From assembly GCA_002027195.1 (NCBI GenBank), contig MWJO01000041.1, forward strand, positions 1 through 59,787: a DNA stretch of 59,787 nt, given 5' to 3'. Made by a program: the position numbers and the translations under genes. Of this stretch, positions 35,648 through 44,745 are shown one piece after another. The stretch's first letter is position 1. Every line of letters begins with the position of its first letter. The stretch is from Streptomyces sp. GKU 895. GTDB taxonomy: Bacteria > Actinomycetota > Actinomycetes > Streptomycetales > Streptomycetaceae. The notes under the pieces are model-generated. The model was given only the letters and a program-made list of their open reading frames with translations, ran no database searches and was not told the DNA's origin.

Positions 35648-37093
35648 TCAGTCCCGGTGGTTCTTCTTGGAGGCCGGGTCCTTGGCCTGCTTGTCGACCG
35701 CGGCCTGGGCGCGCTTGAGCCACTCCTTCGGCTGGATGCGCTTGGCCATCAGCTCGTTGGAGGCGGCCTCGATGGCCGCTCCCATCTCGCTGTACCAGTC
35801 GACATACAGGTAGCGGAAGGTGTTGTCACCCGCCGCCTTGGACGCCTCCACCGTGGACTGGGTCCCCGGGCGCAGCGTGACGCTGGAGTCGACGCCGTCC
35901 TTGAGGATGGTCAGCGAGTTGGCCTCCTTGGCGAACTGCGTCGACCACTCCTTGGAGAGCATGCGCCGCATGAACTCCTTGGCACCGGCGAGGTTCTTCG
36001 CCTTGCTCGGGATGATGAAGGGCTCGCCGGAGCCGGCCCGGATCGCCTCGAAGGGCAGCTTGCTGTCGGGCAGCAGCGGCATCGGCAGGAACTTCATGTC
36101 GAAGTCCGCCGGGGTCGTCTTGAGCTGCTCGTTCTCCAGCCAGGAACCGCAGGTGATGAACGCGGCCTTGTACTGGTTCCAGCGGGTCTGCGACTCGGTG
36201 TGGGTCAGGCCGTTGGTGCCGGGCATCAACAGGCCCTTCTCCACGACCTCGTAGATCGCCTCGACGCCCGCCTGGGCCGCGTCGGAGCCGACGAAGGCCT
36301 TGGGATCGAGGTTGTCGATCGCCTTCATGGCGTCCAGACCGCCGGTCTTGGCGATCAGGTCCATGATGGCCACGTTGATGTAGTACGGGTACTTGCCCTG
36401 GTGGGCGAGGCCACCGATGCCTTGCTTCTTGGCGTCGGTGCAGATGGCGAGGAAGTCGTCCCAGGTCTTGGGCTCCTCCCAGCCCTTCTCCTTGAAGAGC
36501 TTGCCCGAGTACCACAGGCCCCAGACCGTGTAGATGTAGTTCAGGGCGACGACCTTGCCCTCGAACGTGCCCGGGTCGAGGGTGCCGGGGATGAGGGTGT
36601 CGCGGACCTTCTTGGAGGGGTCGTCGACCGACGGGGCGTCCAGCACCTCGGCGAGGTCGAGGAGCTGGCCGTTCTTGTTGAGGACGTCGACCTTGATCTG
36701 CTGGGCGCCGGAGTCGTCCACGATGTCCGGCGGGTTGCCCGCGTTGAAGCGGGGCTGGAGCTTGCCGGTGATCTCCTGCGTCCCGGTGTGGCTGGAGGTG
36801 ATGCCGAGCTTCTTCTGGAAGTCGGCCTCCCACACCTTCGCGTAGTTGTCGCCGTAGCCGCCCTTGAAGATGACGACGTCGAGCTTGCTGCCCTTCTCGG
36901 CGCCGAAGGGGTTGTCCTTGGTGGTCTTGCCCTTGGGGGTGTCGTTGCCGGAGTCGTCGTCCCCGCCCCCGCTGGCACACGCGGACAGGAAACTCATCGT
37001 GGGTACGGTGATCAAACCGAGCGCGGCGGACCGCTTGATCAGATCACGGCGGCCGACGGAGCCTTTGTCGTTCTCGGCGGAAGTGGATCCCAT
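35648..37093 (-). CDS. ngcE: N-acetylglucosamine/diacetylchitobiose-binding lipoprotein
   Basis: A 481-residue binding protein. ATG 37093 (MGSTSAENDKGSVGRRDLIKRSAALG) follows GAGGA. The signal has a twin-arginine-like GRRDLIK and a lipobox LSAC, so it may be exported folded and then lipidated. The mature fold is family 1 solute-binding (DVVIFKGGYGDNYAKVWEADFQKKLGI; NYIYTVWGLWYSGKLFKEKGWEEPKTWDDF). It matches the NgcE family, which binds GlcNAc and chitobiose released from chitin or glycans. A DasR-type site lies about 146 bp upstream, consistent with GlcNAc-6-P-controlled expression. Confidence 0.92.
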   Translation of the reverse strand: MGSTSAENDKGSVGRRDLIKRSAALGLITVPTMSFLSACASGGGDDDSGNDTPKGKTTKDNPFGAEKGSKLDVVIFKGGYGDNYAKVWEADFQKKLGITSSHTGTQEITGKLQPRFNAGNPPDIVDDSGAQQIKVDVLNKNGQLLDLAEVLDAPSVDDPSKKVRDTLIPGTLDPGTFEGKVVALNYIYTVWGLWYSGKLFKEKGWEEPKTWDDFLAICTDAKKQGIGGLAHQGKYPYYINVAIMDLIAKTGGLDAMKAIDNLDPKAFVGSDAAQAGVEAIYEVVEKGLLMPGTNGLTHTESQTRWNQYKAAFITCGSWLENEQLKTTPADFDMKFLPMPLLPDSKLPFEAIRAGSGEPFIIPSKAKNLAGAKEFMRRMLSKEWSTQFAKEANSLTILKDGVDSSVTLRPGTQSTVEASKAAGDNTFRYLYVDWYSEMGAAIEAASNELMAKRIQPKEWLKRAQAAVDKQAKDPASKKNHRD

Positions 37094-37238
37094 GCTCAAG
37101 TCCTCGCCTTCTCCAGGACTCAGGCGGTGAACCGGATCCTCGCCGGGCACCGCGATCGGGTCACGCTGGGTCGTGCAGGAAGTGCGGATCATGCAGATCG
37201 TGCGCGGGGTGCGCACGAACGGATCGGGTGAATCGCCG

Positions 37239-37254
37239 ACAGGTATAGTCCACT
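37239..37254. promoter_or_regulatory. DasR-type operator (dre) upstream of ngcE
   Basis: ACAGGTATAGTCCACT matches the dre consensus ACTGGTCTAGACCACT at 13 of 16 positions, including GGT, TAG and CCACT. DasR is the GntR-family GlcNAc regulator that represses chitin and GlcNAc uptake genes until GlcNAc-6-phosphate or GlcN-6-phosphate accumulates. Confidence 0.7.
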
Positions 37255-37443
37255 TCCCGCCAGCGGAGCAAGATCGAATGCAAGGTTGGCCATTGGTCTT
37301 TTCCGAGTTGAGACCTCGCGGAAATATGTGCGAGCTGTGCGACGACGGACGGAAATATCACCGGCAATACCCCCGAACGCCCCACCCAACACCCTTGACA
37401 TAGCTCGCCACTTGGGCCACTACTGATCCTTGCGCATCGAACT

Positions 37444-37455
37444 GACAACGTTGTC
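37444..37455. promoter_or_regulatory. LacI-type operator GACAACGTTGTC upstream of the first GH92 gene
   Basis: A perfect 12-bp palindrome centred 31 bp upstream of ATG 37481, directly downstream of the probable promoter. It is identical to the site at 59669-59680 and has one mismatch to the site at 14989-15000. Confidence 0.75.
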
Positions 37456-37480
37456 CGCGATGGCGGGAGGGTGCTGGCAC

Positions 37481-40400
37481 ATGCGGCACAGACACAGTTC
37501 GGCGGTCGTTCTCATGGCCGCCTTCGCTTTGGCCATGAGTTCCCAGGGGGCCTCGGCCGCCCTGCCACAGGCGCCACCCGGCGCCGCCGGGGAGTTCGCG
37601 TCCTCCTTCGAGGCGGACGACCCCGCACCCGACTGGCTGAGCACCCCGGAGCGCGCCTCCGGCGTCGACGGCGGCTACAGCAGCGGCATCCCGGGCAATG
37701 TCACCGACCATGTCACGGACGTCCGCGCGAGCGCCGAGAACACCGGCGGCGGCGAGGTGAAGGAGAACCTCGCCGACGGCGAGGCGGTCACCAAGTGGCT
37801 GACCTTCGCCCCCACCGGCTGGGCCGAGTTCGACCTCGACAAGCCCTACAAAATCACCACGTACGCCCTCACTTCGGCCAACGACTACGCCGAGCGCGAC
37901 CCGAGGGACTGGACCCTTCAGGGCTCGACGGACGGCAAGGACTGGAAGACCCTCGACACCCGCTCCGGCGAGACGTTCGACGAACGGTTCCAGACGAAGT
38001 CGTACGACCTCCCGGAGCCGGCGGAGTACCCGCACTTCCGCCTGGAGATCACGGCCAACAACGGCGCCCAGGGCATCCTCCAGCTCGCCGACGTGCAGCT
38101 CTCCACGGGGGGCGGCGCCGGGCCGGTCCCGCAGGACATGCTGACGCTGGTCGACCGCGGCCCGATCGGCTCGCCGACGGCGAAGGCACGCGCCGGGTTC
38201 ACCGGCAAGCGGGCGCTGCGGTACGCCGGGCGGCACACGGCGGACGGGCGGGCGTACTCGTACAACAAGGTCTACGACGTGAATGTGGCCGTCGGCCGGA
38301 ACACCCGGCTGTCCTACCGCGTCTTCCCGTCGATGGCGGACGGCGACCGGGACTACGCCGCCACGAACGTGGCCGTGGACCTGGCCTTCACCGACGGCAC
38401 CCGTCTGAGCGGGCTCGGGGCGACGGACCAGCACGGGTTCGGGCTGTCGCCGCAGGCCCAGGGGGCCGCGAAGGTGCTGTACGTCAACCAGTGGAACAGC
38501 GTGGCCTCGCGGATCGGGGCGGTTGCGGCCGGGAAGACCGTCGACCGGATCCTGGTGGCGTACGACTCCCCGCGCGGGCCGGCGAAGTTCCGCGGCTGGC
38601 TGGACGACGTGCGGATCGAGTCGGTCGCGCCGGAGCGGCCGAAGGCCCATCTGTCCGACTACGCGCTGACGACCCGCGGCACCAACTCCAGCGGCGGCTT
38701 CTCGCGCGGCAACAACTTCCCCGCGACGGCCGTGCCGCACGGCTTCAACTTCTGGACGCCGGTGACCAACGCGGGCTCGCTGAGCTGGCTGTACGACTAC
38801 GCGCGGGGGAACAACGACGACAACCTGCCCACGATCCAGGCGTTCAGCGCGAGTCATGAGCCGAGCCCCTGGATGGGTGACCGGCAGACCTTCCAGGTGA
38901 TGCCGTCGGCGGCCTCCGGCGTCCCGGAGACCGGCCGGGAGGCGCGGGAGCTGGCCTTCCGGCACGAGAACGAGACCGCGCGGCCGTACTACTACGGGGT
39001 GCGGTTCGAGAACGGCGTGAAGGCGGAGATGGCGCCGACCGACCATGCGGCGGTGCTTCGCTTCAGCTATCCCGGCGACGACGCGAGCGTCCTCTTCGAC
39101 AACGTCACCGATCAGGCGGGGCTGACGCTCGACAAGGCGGCGGGGGTGATCACCGGCTACTCGGACGTGAAGTCCGGGCTGTCCACGGGCGCGACGCGGC
39201 TCTTCGTCTACGGCGTGTTCGACCAGCCGGTGACGGACGGCGCGTCGCAGGGGGTGAAGGGCTATCTGCGGTTCGACGCCCCGACGGTCACCCTGCGCCT
39301 GGCGACCTCGCTCATCAGCCTCGACCAGGCGAAGGAGAACCTGCGGCAGGAGATCCCGGACGGCACCGGCTTCGAGACCGTACGGGACCGGGCACAGCGG
39401 CAGTGGGACCGGCTGCTCGGCAAGGTGGAGGTCGAGGGCGCGACACCGGACCAGCTGACGACGCTGTACTCCAGCCTGTACCGGCTGTATCTGTATCCCA
39501 ACTCGGGCTTCGAGAAGGTGGGTTCGGAGTACAAATACGCGTCCCCGTTCTCCCCCATGCCGGGACCCGACACCCCGACGCACACCGGCGCGAAGATCGT
39601 CGACGGCAAGGTGTACGTCAACAACGGCTTCTGGGACACGTACCGGACCACCTGGCCGGCATACTCGCTCCTGACGCCCCGTCAAGCAGGCGAGCTGGTG
39701 GACGGGTTCGTGCAGCAGTACAAGGACGGGGGCTGGACCTCGCGCTGGTCCTCCCCCGGCTACGCCGACCTGATGACCGGCACCTCCTCGGACGTCGCCT
39801 TCGCCGACGCCTACGTCAAGGGTGTCGACTTCGACGCCGAGGCGGCGTACGAGGCGGCTGTGAAGAACGCGACGGTCGTGCCGCCGATGCCGGGCGTGGG
39901 CCGTAAGGGCATGGAGACCTCGCCCTTCCTCGGCTACACGAGCACCGAGACGCACGAGGGCCTGTCCTGGGCGCTGGAGGGCTACCTCAACGACTACGGC
40001 ATCGCGCGGATGGGCCGGGCGCTGTACGAGAAGACGGGTGAGAAGCGGTACGCGGAGGAGTCGGCGTACTTCCTCGACCGGGCCCGGGACTACGTGAACC
40101 TCTTCGACCCGAAGGCCGGCTTCTTCCAGGGGCGGAACCGCACCGGGGACTGGCGGGTGGAGTCCTCGGCGTACGACCCGCGGGTCTGGGGGTACGACTA
40201 CACCGAGACCAACGGATACGGCTACGCCTTCACCGCCCCGCAGGACTCGCGCGGACTCGCCAACCTGTACGGCGGACGGGCTGGGCTGGCGGACAAGCTC
40301 GACACGTACTTCGCCACCCCGGAGACCGCCTCCCCCGACTTCGTCGGCTCCTACGGCGGGGTCATCCACGAGATGACCGAGGCGCGGGACGTGCGGATGG

Positions 40401-41236
40401 GCATGTACGGGCACTCCAACCAGGTCGCCCACCACGTGACGTACATGTACGACGCGGCCGGTCAGCCGTGGAAGACCCAGCGCACCGTCCGTGAGGTGCT
40501 GTCGCGGCTGTACGTCGGCAGCGACATCGGGCAGGGGTATCACGGCGACGAGGACAACGGCGAGCAGTCGGCCTGGTACCTGTTCTCCGCGCTGGGCTTC
40601 TACCCGCTGGTGATGGGAAGCGGCGAATACGCCGTCGGCTCCCCGCTGTTCACCAAGGCGACCGTCCATCTGGACAACGGCAAGGACCTGGTGGTGCGGG
40701 CGCCGAAGAACAACTCCCGCAATGTGTACGTCCAGGGGCTGCGGGTCAACGGGCGTTCCTGGTCGTCGACTTCGCTCCCGCACACGCTGCTCGCGAAGGG
40801 GGCGGTGCTCGACTTCGACATGGGTCCGCGGCCGTCGGCGTGGGGCAAGGACTCGGCGCCCGTGTCGATCACGCAGGACGACAAGGTGCCGAGCCCGCGC
40901 AGCGATGTGCTGAAGGGCGACGGGAAGCTGTTCGACGACACCTCGGCGACCGACGCCTCCGTGACCTCGGTGGACCTTCCGGTGTCCGGACCGGTCAAGG
41001 GCGTGCAGTACACGATGACGTCGGCCGGTGACCACACCAGGGCGCCGACCGGCTGGACGCTCCAGGGGTCGGACGACGGCACCACGTGGCAGACCCTCGA
41101 CCGGCGGTCCGGGGAGTCCTTCGCCTGGGACCGGCAGACACGGGCGTTCACCGTGGGGTCTCCGGGTACGTACCGGAAGTACCGCCTGGTGCTCGATGGT
41201 GAGGCGGTGGTGTCGGAACTCGAACTGCTCGGCTGA
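37481..41236 (+). CDS. Secreted GH92 alpha-mannosidase-like protein with terminal F5/8-type carbohydrate-binding domains
   Basis: ATG 37481 (GGGAGG 10 bp upstream) starts a Sec signal (VVLMAAFALAMSSQGASA) and a 1251-residue protein. Residues about 60-210 form a discoidin/F5-8C (CBM32-like) domain (YALTSANDYAERDPRDWTLQ; HFRLEITANNGAQGILQLADV), and a second such module ends the protein (APTGWTLQGSDDGTTWQTLD). The middle is GH92, calcium-dependent exo-mannosidases. The acid region reads YTETNGYGYAFTAPQD (Glu near residue 909) and the base region HGDEDNGEQSAWYLFSALGFYP (near 1022-1030). Most GH92 proteins have GNDDxGxMSAW there, so this is a divergent clade. It probably removes mannose from glycans outside the cell. 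GH67 follows 20 bp downstream. Confidence 0.9.
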   Translation: MRHRHSSAVVLMAAFALAMSSQGASAALPQAPPGAAGEFASSFEADDPAPDWLSTPERASGVDGGYSSGIPGNVTDHVTDVRASAENTGGGEVKENLADGEAVTKWLTFAPTGWAEFDLDKPYKITTYALTSANDYAERDPRDWTLQGSTDGKDWKTLDTRSGETFDERFQTKSYDLPEPAEYPHFRLEITANNGAQGILQLADVQLSTGGGAGPVPQDMLTLVDRGPIGSPTAKARAGFTGKRALRYAGRHTADGRAYSYNKVYDVNVAVGRNTRLSYRVFPSMADGDRDYAATNVAVDLAFTDGTRLSGLGATDQHGFGLSPQAQGAAKVLYVNQWNSVASRIGAVAAGKTVDRILVAYDSPRGPAKFRGWLDDVRIESVAPERPKAHLSDYALTTRGTNSSGGFSRGNNFPATAVPHGFNFWTPVTNAGSLSWLYDYARGNNDDNLPTIQAFSASHEPSPWMGDRQTFQVMPSAASGVPETGREARELAFRHENETARPYYYGVRFENGVKAEMAPTDHAAVLRFSYPGDDASVLFDNVTDQAGLTLDKAAGVITGYSDVKSGLSTGATRLFVYGVFDQPVTDGASQGVKGYLRFDAPTVTLRLATSLISLDQAKENLRQEIPDGTGFETVRDRAQRQWDRLLGKVEVEGATPDQLTTLYSSLYRLYLYPNSGFEKVGSEYKYASPFSPMPGPDTPTHTGAKIVDGKVYVNNGFWDTYRTTWPAYSLLTPRQAGELVDGFVQQYKDGGWTSRWSSPGYADLMTGTSSDVAFADAYVKGVDFDAEAAYEAAVKNATVVPPMPGVGRKGMETSPFLGYTSTETHEGLSWALEGYLNDYGIARMGRALYEKTGEKRYAEESAYFLDRARDYVNLFDPKAGFFQGRNRTGDWRVESSAYDPRVWGYDYTETNGYGYAFTAPQDSRGLANLYGGRAGLADKLDTYFATPETASPDFVGSYGGVIHEMTEARDVRMGMYGHSNQVAHHVTYMYDAAGQPWKTQRTVREVLSRLYVGSDIGQGYHGDEDNGEQSAWYLFSALGFYPLVMGSGEYAVGSPLFTKATVHLDNGKDLVVRAPKNNSRNVYVQGLRVNGRSWSSTSLPHTLLAKGAVLDFDMGPRPSAWGKDSAPVSITQDDKVPSPRSDVLKGDGKLFDDTSATDASVTSVDLPVSGPVKGVQYTMTSAGDHTRAPTGWTLQGSDDGTTWQTLDRRSGESFAWDRQTRAFTVGSPGTYRKYRLVLDGEAVVSELELLG

Positions 41237-41256
41237 GCAGGGCTGTTGGAGGAATC

Positions 41257-43193
41257 ATGCGGGGTGTCGATCCGGCCTGGCTGCCGGACGGGGTGTTCCG
41301 GCCGATCGGCACCGGCGGACGGTGATCCGCGGCTCGGGCCCGCTGGTGGACACGGTGTACGGCGAGCTGGCGGACGCGTGCGCGCGGTACGGGGGCGATG
41401 TCTCGCGCGAACCCGGGCCGCACGACCTGCTGTTGGAACTCGGCGGTGCCGACGACTCCGAGGGGTTCACGTACGAACGCGGCGCCGGACGTGCCACCGT
41501 CACCGCGTCCGGTGCGCGCGGGCTGCTGTACGGCTTCTTCCATGTCGTCCGGCTCGGCGAGGAGGCGTTCCTCGGCGAGCCGGTGCGGCAGACCCATCGG
41601 CCGGCGGTGGGACTGCGCATGCTGGACCACTGGGACAACGTGGCCGTGCACCCGGTCATGGGCCAGGTGGAGCGGGGTTACGCGGGCGGCTCGCTGTTCT
41701 GGGAGGACGGCAGGGCGCGCGGAGATCTCGAGCGGGTGGCCGCGTACGGCAGGCTGCTGGCGTCCTGCGGGATCAACGCCGTGGCCGTGAACAACGTCAA
41801 TGTGCACGCGGCCGAGGCGCGCCTGCTGACCGACCGGATCGATGAAGTCGCCGCGCTGGCAGGGGCGTTCAGGCCCTACGGCATCCGGACCCATCTGTCG
41901 GTCACCTTCGCGGCGCCGGTCGTGCTCGGCGGGCTCGCCACCGCCGATCCGCTCGATCCGGAGGTGCGCGCGTGGTGGGCGGCGGCGACCGCGCGGGTCC
42001 ACGAGGCGATCCCCGACTTCGGCGGGTATGTGGTGAAGGCCGACTCGGAGGGGCAGCCCGGCCCGTTCGCGTACGGCCGCAGTCACGCCGACGGGGCGAA
42101 CATGCTGGCCGCCGCGCTGGAGCCGTACGGCGGCACCGTGCACTGGCGGGCGTTCGTCTACGACCACCACCAGGACTGGCGGGACCGCACGACTGACCGG
42201 GCACGTGCCGCGTACGACCATTTCACGCCGCTGGACGGGGAGTTCGCGGCGAACGCCGTGCTCCAGGTGAAGCACGGACCGATGGACTTCCAGGTACGCG
42301 AGCCGGTGTCGCCGCTGATCGGTGCGATGCCGGGGACGCGGCTCGCGGTGGAGTTGCAGGCCACGCAGGAGTACACCGGGCAGCAGCGGCATGTGTGCTG
42401 GCTGGGGCCGATGTGGAGCGAGGCGCTGCGGTTCGAGCCGGAAGACGGCGTGCGTGTCGGGGAGTTGGCGCGCGGCGGGCTCGTCGCCGTGTCGAACGTC
42501 GGTGACGACCCGTTCTGGACCGGGCATCCGCTGGCGCAGGCCAATCTCCACACCTTCGGGCGGCTGGCCTGGCAGCCGGACGCGGATGTCGACGGCATCC
42601 TCGACGAGTGGATCCGGCTCACCTTCGGGGCGGACGCCACGGCGGGCGTGCGGGCGGTCATGGCGGGCTCGTGGCGGACGTACGAGAAGTACACCGCTCC
42701 GCTCGGAGTGGGCTTCATGGTGCAGCCGGGGCATCACTACGGGCCGAGCGTGGACGGGTACGAGTACAGCCCGTGGGGGACCTATCACTTCGCCGACCGG
42801 GACGGCGTGGGCGTCGATCGCAGCGTGGCGTCCGGCACCGGGTTCGCGGGGCAGTACGGCAAGCGGTGGGCCGAGGTGTACGAGACGGTGGCGTCCTGCC
42901 CCGACGAGCTGCTGCTGTTCTTCCATCATGTGCCGTACGGGCATGTGCTCAAGAGCGGGAAGACCGTGATCCAGCACATCTACGACACGCACTTCGAGGG
43001 CGTGGACGAGGTGGCGGAGGCCCGGCGGAGGTGGGACGCGCTGGCCGGGGCCGTCGATCCGGTGCGGCATGCGCGGGTGGCCGGGTTGTTCGAGGAGCAG
43101 TTGCGCAGTGCGCGCGAGTGGCGGGACCAGATCAACAGCTACTTCCTCCGGAAGTCCGGGGTCCCGGACCGGCACGGGCGGACTATTTACTGA
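41257..43193 (+). CDS. Alpha-glucuronidase, GH67, frameshifted near 41315
   Basis: ATG 41257 has TTGGAGGA upstream and reads MRGVDPAWLPDGVFRPIGTG before a frame break at about 41315, where one G is missing (GTGRRTVIRGSGPLVDTV expected). The remainder runs to TGA 43193, about 646 residues in total. GH67 landmarks are GARGLLYGFFHVVRLG, GLRMLDHWDNVAVHPVMGQVERGYAG, GGYVVKADSEGQPGPFAYGRSHADGANMLA and SPLIGAMPGTRLAVELQATQEYTGQQ. The enzyme removes 4-O-methylglucuronic acid from xylo-oligosaccharides and has no signal peptide, so it acts in the cytoplasm. Its location beside a mannosidase is unusual; xylan genes lie at 28-33 and 50-56 kb. Confidence 0.88.
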
Positions 43194-43282
43194 CAGATCT
43201 TGAGCGCCGTGCTTATGATGCCGCCGATGAAGACCTTCTCCTCGTTCGGATTGGGGGACTCGTTCGCTACAGGTGAGTGCTG

Positions 43283-44677
43283 ATGGCAGCCCACCTCGCG
43301 AACGGGATTCCGACCCGCCTGTTGATGTGGCAGCGCGTGCGTGCGTACGCCGTGCCACCGTCCATGATCGAGACCTCGACGGTCCGGCGTACCGCCGGTG
43401 ACTGGGCGGGCGCCTGCGCTGCCGCCCGGGTCGACGTCGATCTCGATCTGCGCGCCGTGCGTCGTCGTCACGGCACCGAAGTCACGGCTCAACTCCGTGC
43501 GGATCTGCGCCGGTTGGCGCCGGATCTGCTGCGCTGGCACATGCCCCGGGTCGCCCCCGACGGGCGGCTCCGGCCGGGCCTGACGCTCACCCTGGCCCGC
43601 TATCGGGGTGCCGTACCGCTGCAACTGGTGGTGCGGACGCCGCCGGCCTGGGCGGACGCCGGTCAGCGGATGGCGCTCGCGCTGTGGGAGGAGTCCGGGG
43701 ACGGCGATCCCGGACCGCATCCGCATCCGCATCCCGACCGGCGTTTCCGGCTCGATCTGCATCGGCATCTGTGGGATGCGGGGCGCAGTCGCGAACTCGC
43801 GTGGCGCTCCTCATGGGGCAGGGCGCGTGGGGCCGACGACGCCGACTCCTCCTGGGCCAGGGAGCGTTGGGCCCCCGAGGCGGAGCTGATGTTCCGTGCC
43901 GACGGTCTTCCCCGCGGGGCCTTCACCGTGCGGCTCGGTCCGCGCAGTCGTACCGTGCTGGAACTCGTCGCGCCCGACGACAGTCATGTACCGACGGTGC
44001 GGCCGCTGCGGGAGCAGCCGCCTGCTCAGGAGGTCGCGGCGCTGCCGGTGCTGCCGGAAGCGGCGGCCCGGGTGCTGCCGGATCTGGAACTGGTGCGGGC
44101 CGGACTGGTCCCGGTCGACCGGCTGCATCCGCTCGTCGCCGCCGCGTTGGCGGTGCACCGCCCGGAGGTGGAGACGGCCGCCCCCGCCCCCGAGGTGCGC
44201 GATCCGCATCGCGTGGAGTGCCGGGGCCAGGTCCACCGGATCGCGCTGCGGGACGGCGTGCTGACGGCGGTCGATCACGACCCCGCCCAACTGCGCCGCG
44301 AAGAGCTGCTGGTGGTGCTCGGCGGACCGCCCCTGCCCTGCCTGCGGGCGATCGACGCCGTGCACCGGAATCCGGAGGAGCTGCCCGCGGTGCGGGAGCG
44401 GCTCGGTCACGGCGACGTCGTCGGGGCGCTGGCCGTCGTCGAGGCGCTGCTCGGTCCCGGTGCGGTGCTGCGTGACGGTCCGCTCCGGGAGGAGCTGGAG
44501 TCGGCCGCGGCCCGCCGCCTCGAGCACGGCCTCTACCGGTCGGGGCTGGTCCCCGAGCACCCCGCGGCCGAAGTGGCCGAGGAGGGGCGCCGTCCACGGC
44601 TCGACCGCCGTATCCCTCATGAGATGCGCCGCAAGCGCAACCGCCGGGCCCGGCCGCGTACCGGCCTGGCCGTCTGA
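43283..44677 (+). CDS. Hypothetical protein, first gene of a MoxR/VWA cassette
   Basis: A 464-residue protein, soluble by appearance, from ATG 43283 (AGGTG 8 bp upstream; GTG 43277 is possible). It has no signal peptide or membrane helix. Composition is rich in Arg, Leu and Pro with a His-Pro run HPHPHPDRRFRLDLHRHLWDAG near residues 150-170. The middle is mixed alpha/beta (WAPEAELMFRADGLPRGAFTVRL) and the C-terminal part is helical with a very basic tail (RRKRNRRARPRTG) that could bind nucleic acid. I do not recognise a family. It lies 68 bp upstream of the MoxR ATPase and runs in the same direction as the VWA gene, so it is probably the substrate or partner of that pair. Confidence 0.75.
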   Translation: MAAHLANGIPTRLLMWQRVRAYAVPPSMIETSTVRRTAGDWAGACAAARVDVDLDLRAVRRRHGTEVTAQLRADLRRLAPDLLRWHMPRVAPDGRLRPGLTLTLARYRGAVPLQLVVRTPPAWADAGQRMALALWEESGDGDPGPHPHPHPDRRFRLDLHRHLWDAGRSRELAWRSSWGRARGADDADSSWARERWAPEAELMFRADGLPRGAFTVRLGPRSRTVLELVAPDDSHVPTVRPLREQPPAQEVAALPVLPEAAARVLPDLELVRAGLVPVDRLHPLVAAALAVHRPEVETAAPAPEVRDPHRVECRGQVHRIALRDGVLTAVDHDPAQLRREELLVVLGGPPLPCLRAIDAVHRNPEELPAVRERLGHGDVVGALAVVEALLGPGAVLRDGPLREELESAAARRLEHGLYRSGLVPEHPAAEVAEEGRRPRLDRRIPHEMRRKRNRRARPRTGLAV

Positions 44678-44745
44678 ACTCGACTTCCCCCTTCCTTTCG
44701 GGATCCCGTCCCGGGACCCCCCTCCCACCCCCTCAGGTGATGCCC

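Larger units (their letters stand above)
37094..37480. promoter_or_regulatory. 387-bp divergent regulatory region, ngcE / GH92
   Basis: No gene is visible here. It holds the dre-like site near the ngcE side (37239-37254), a possible -35 box TTGACA at 37395-37400 with TACTGA at 37421-37426 (20 bp spacing, wide), and the operator GACAACGTTGTC at 37444-37455 just before the GH92 start. It therefore carries separate inputs for chitobiose uptake and for mannosidase expression. Confidence 0.6.

Noticed and set aside
37358..41035. A 1225-codon open frame antisense to the first GH92 gene
   Set aside because: High-GC DNA gives long open frames opposite real genes. Its product is Arg/Val/Gly-rich low-complexity sequence without domains, while the plus strand has clear GH92 motifs.
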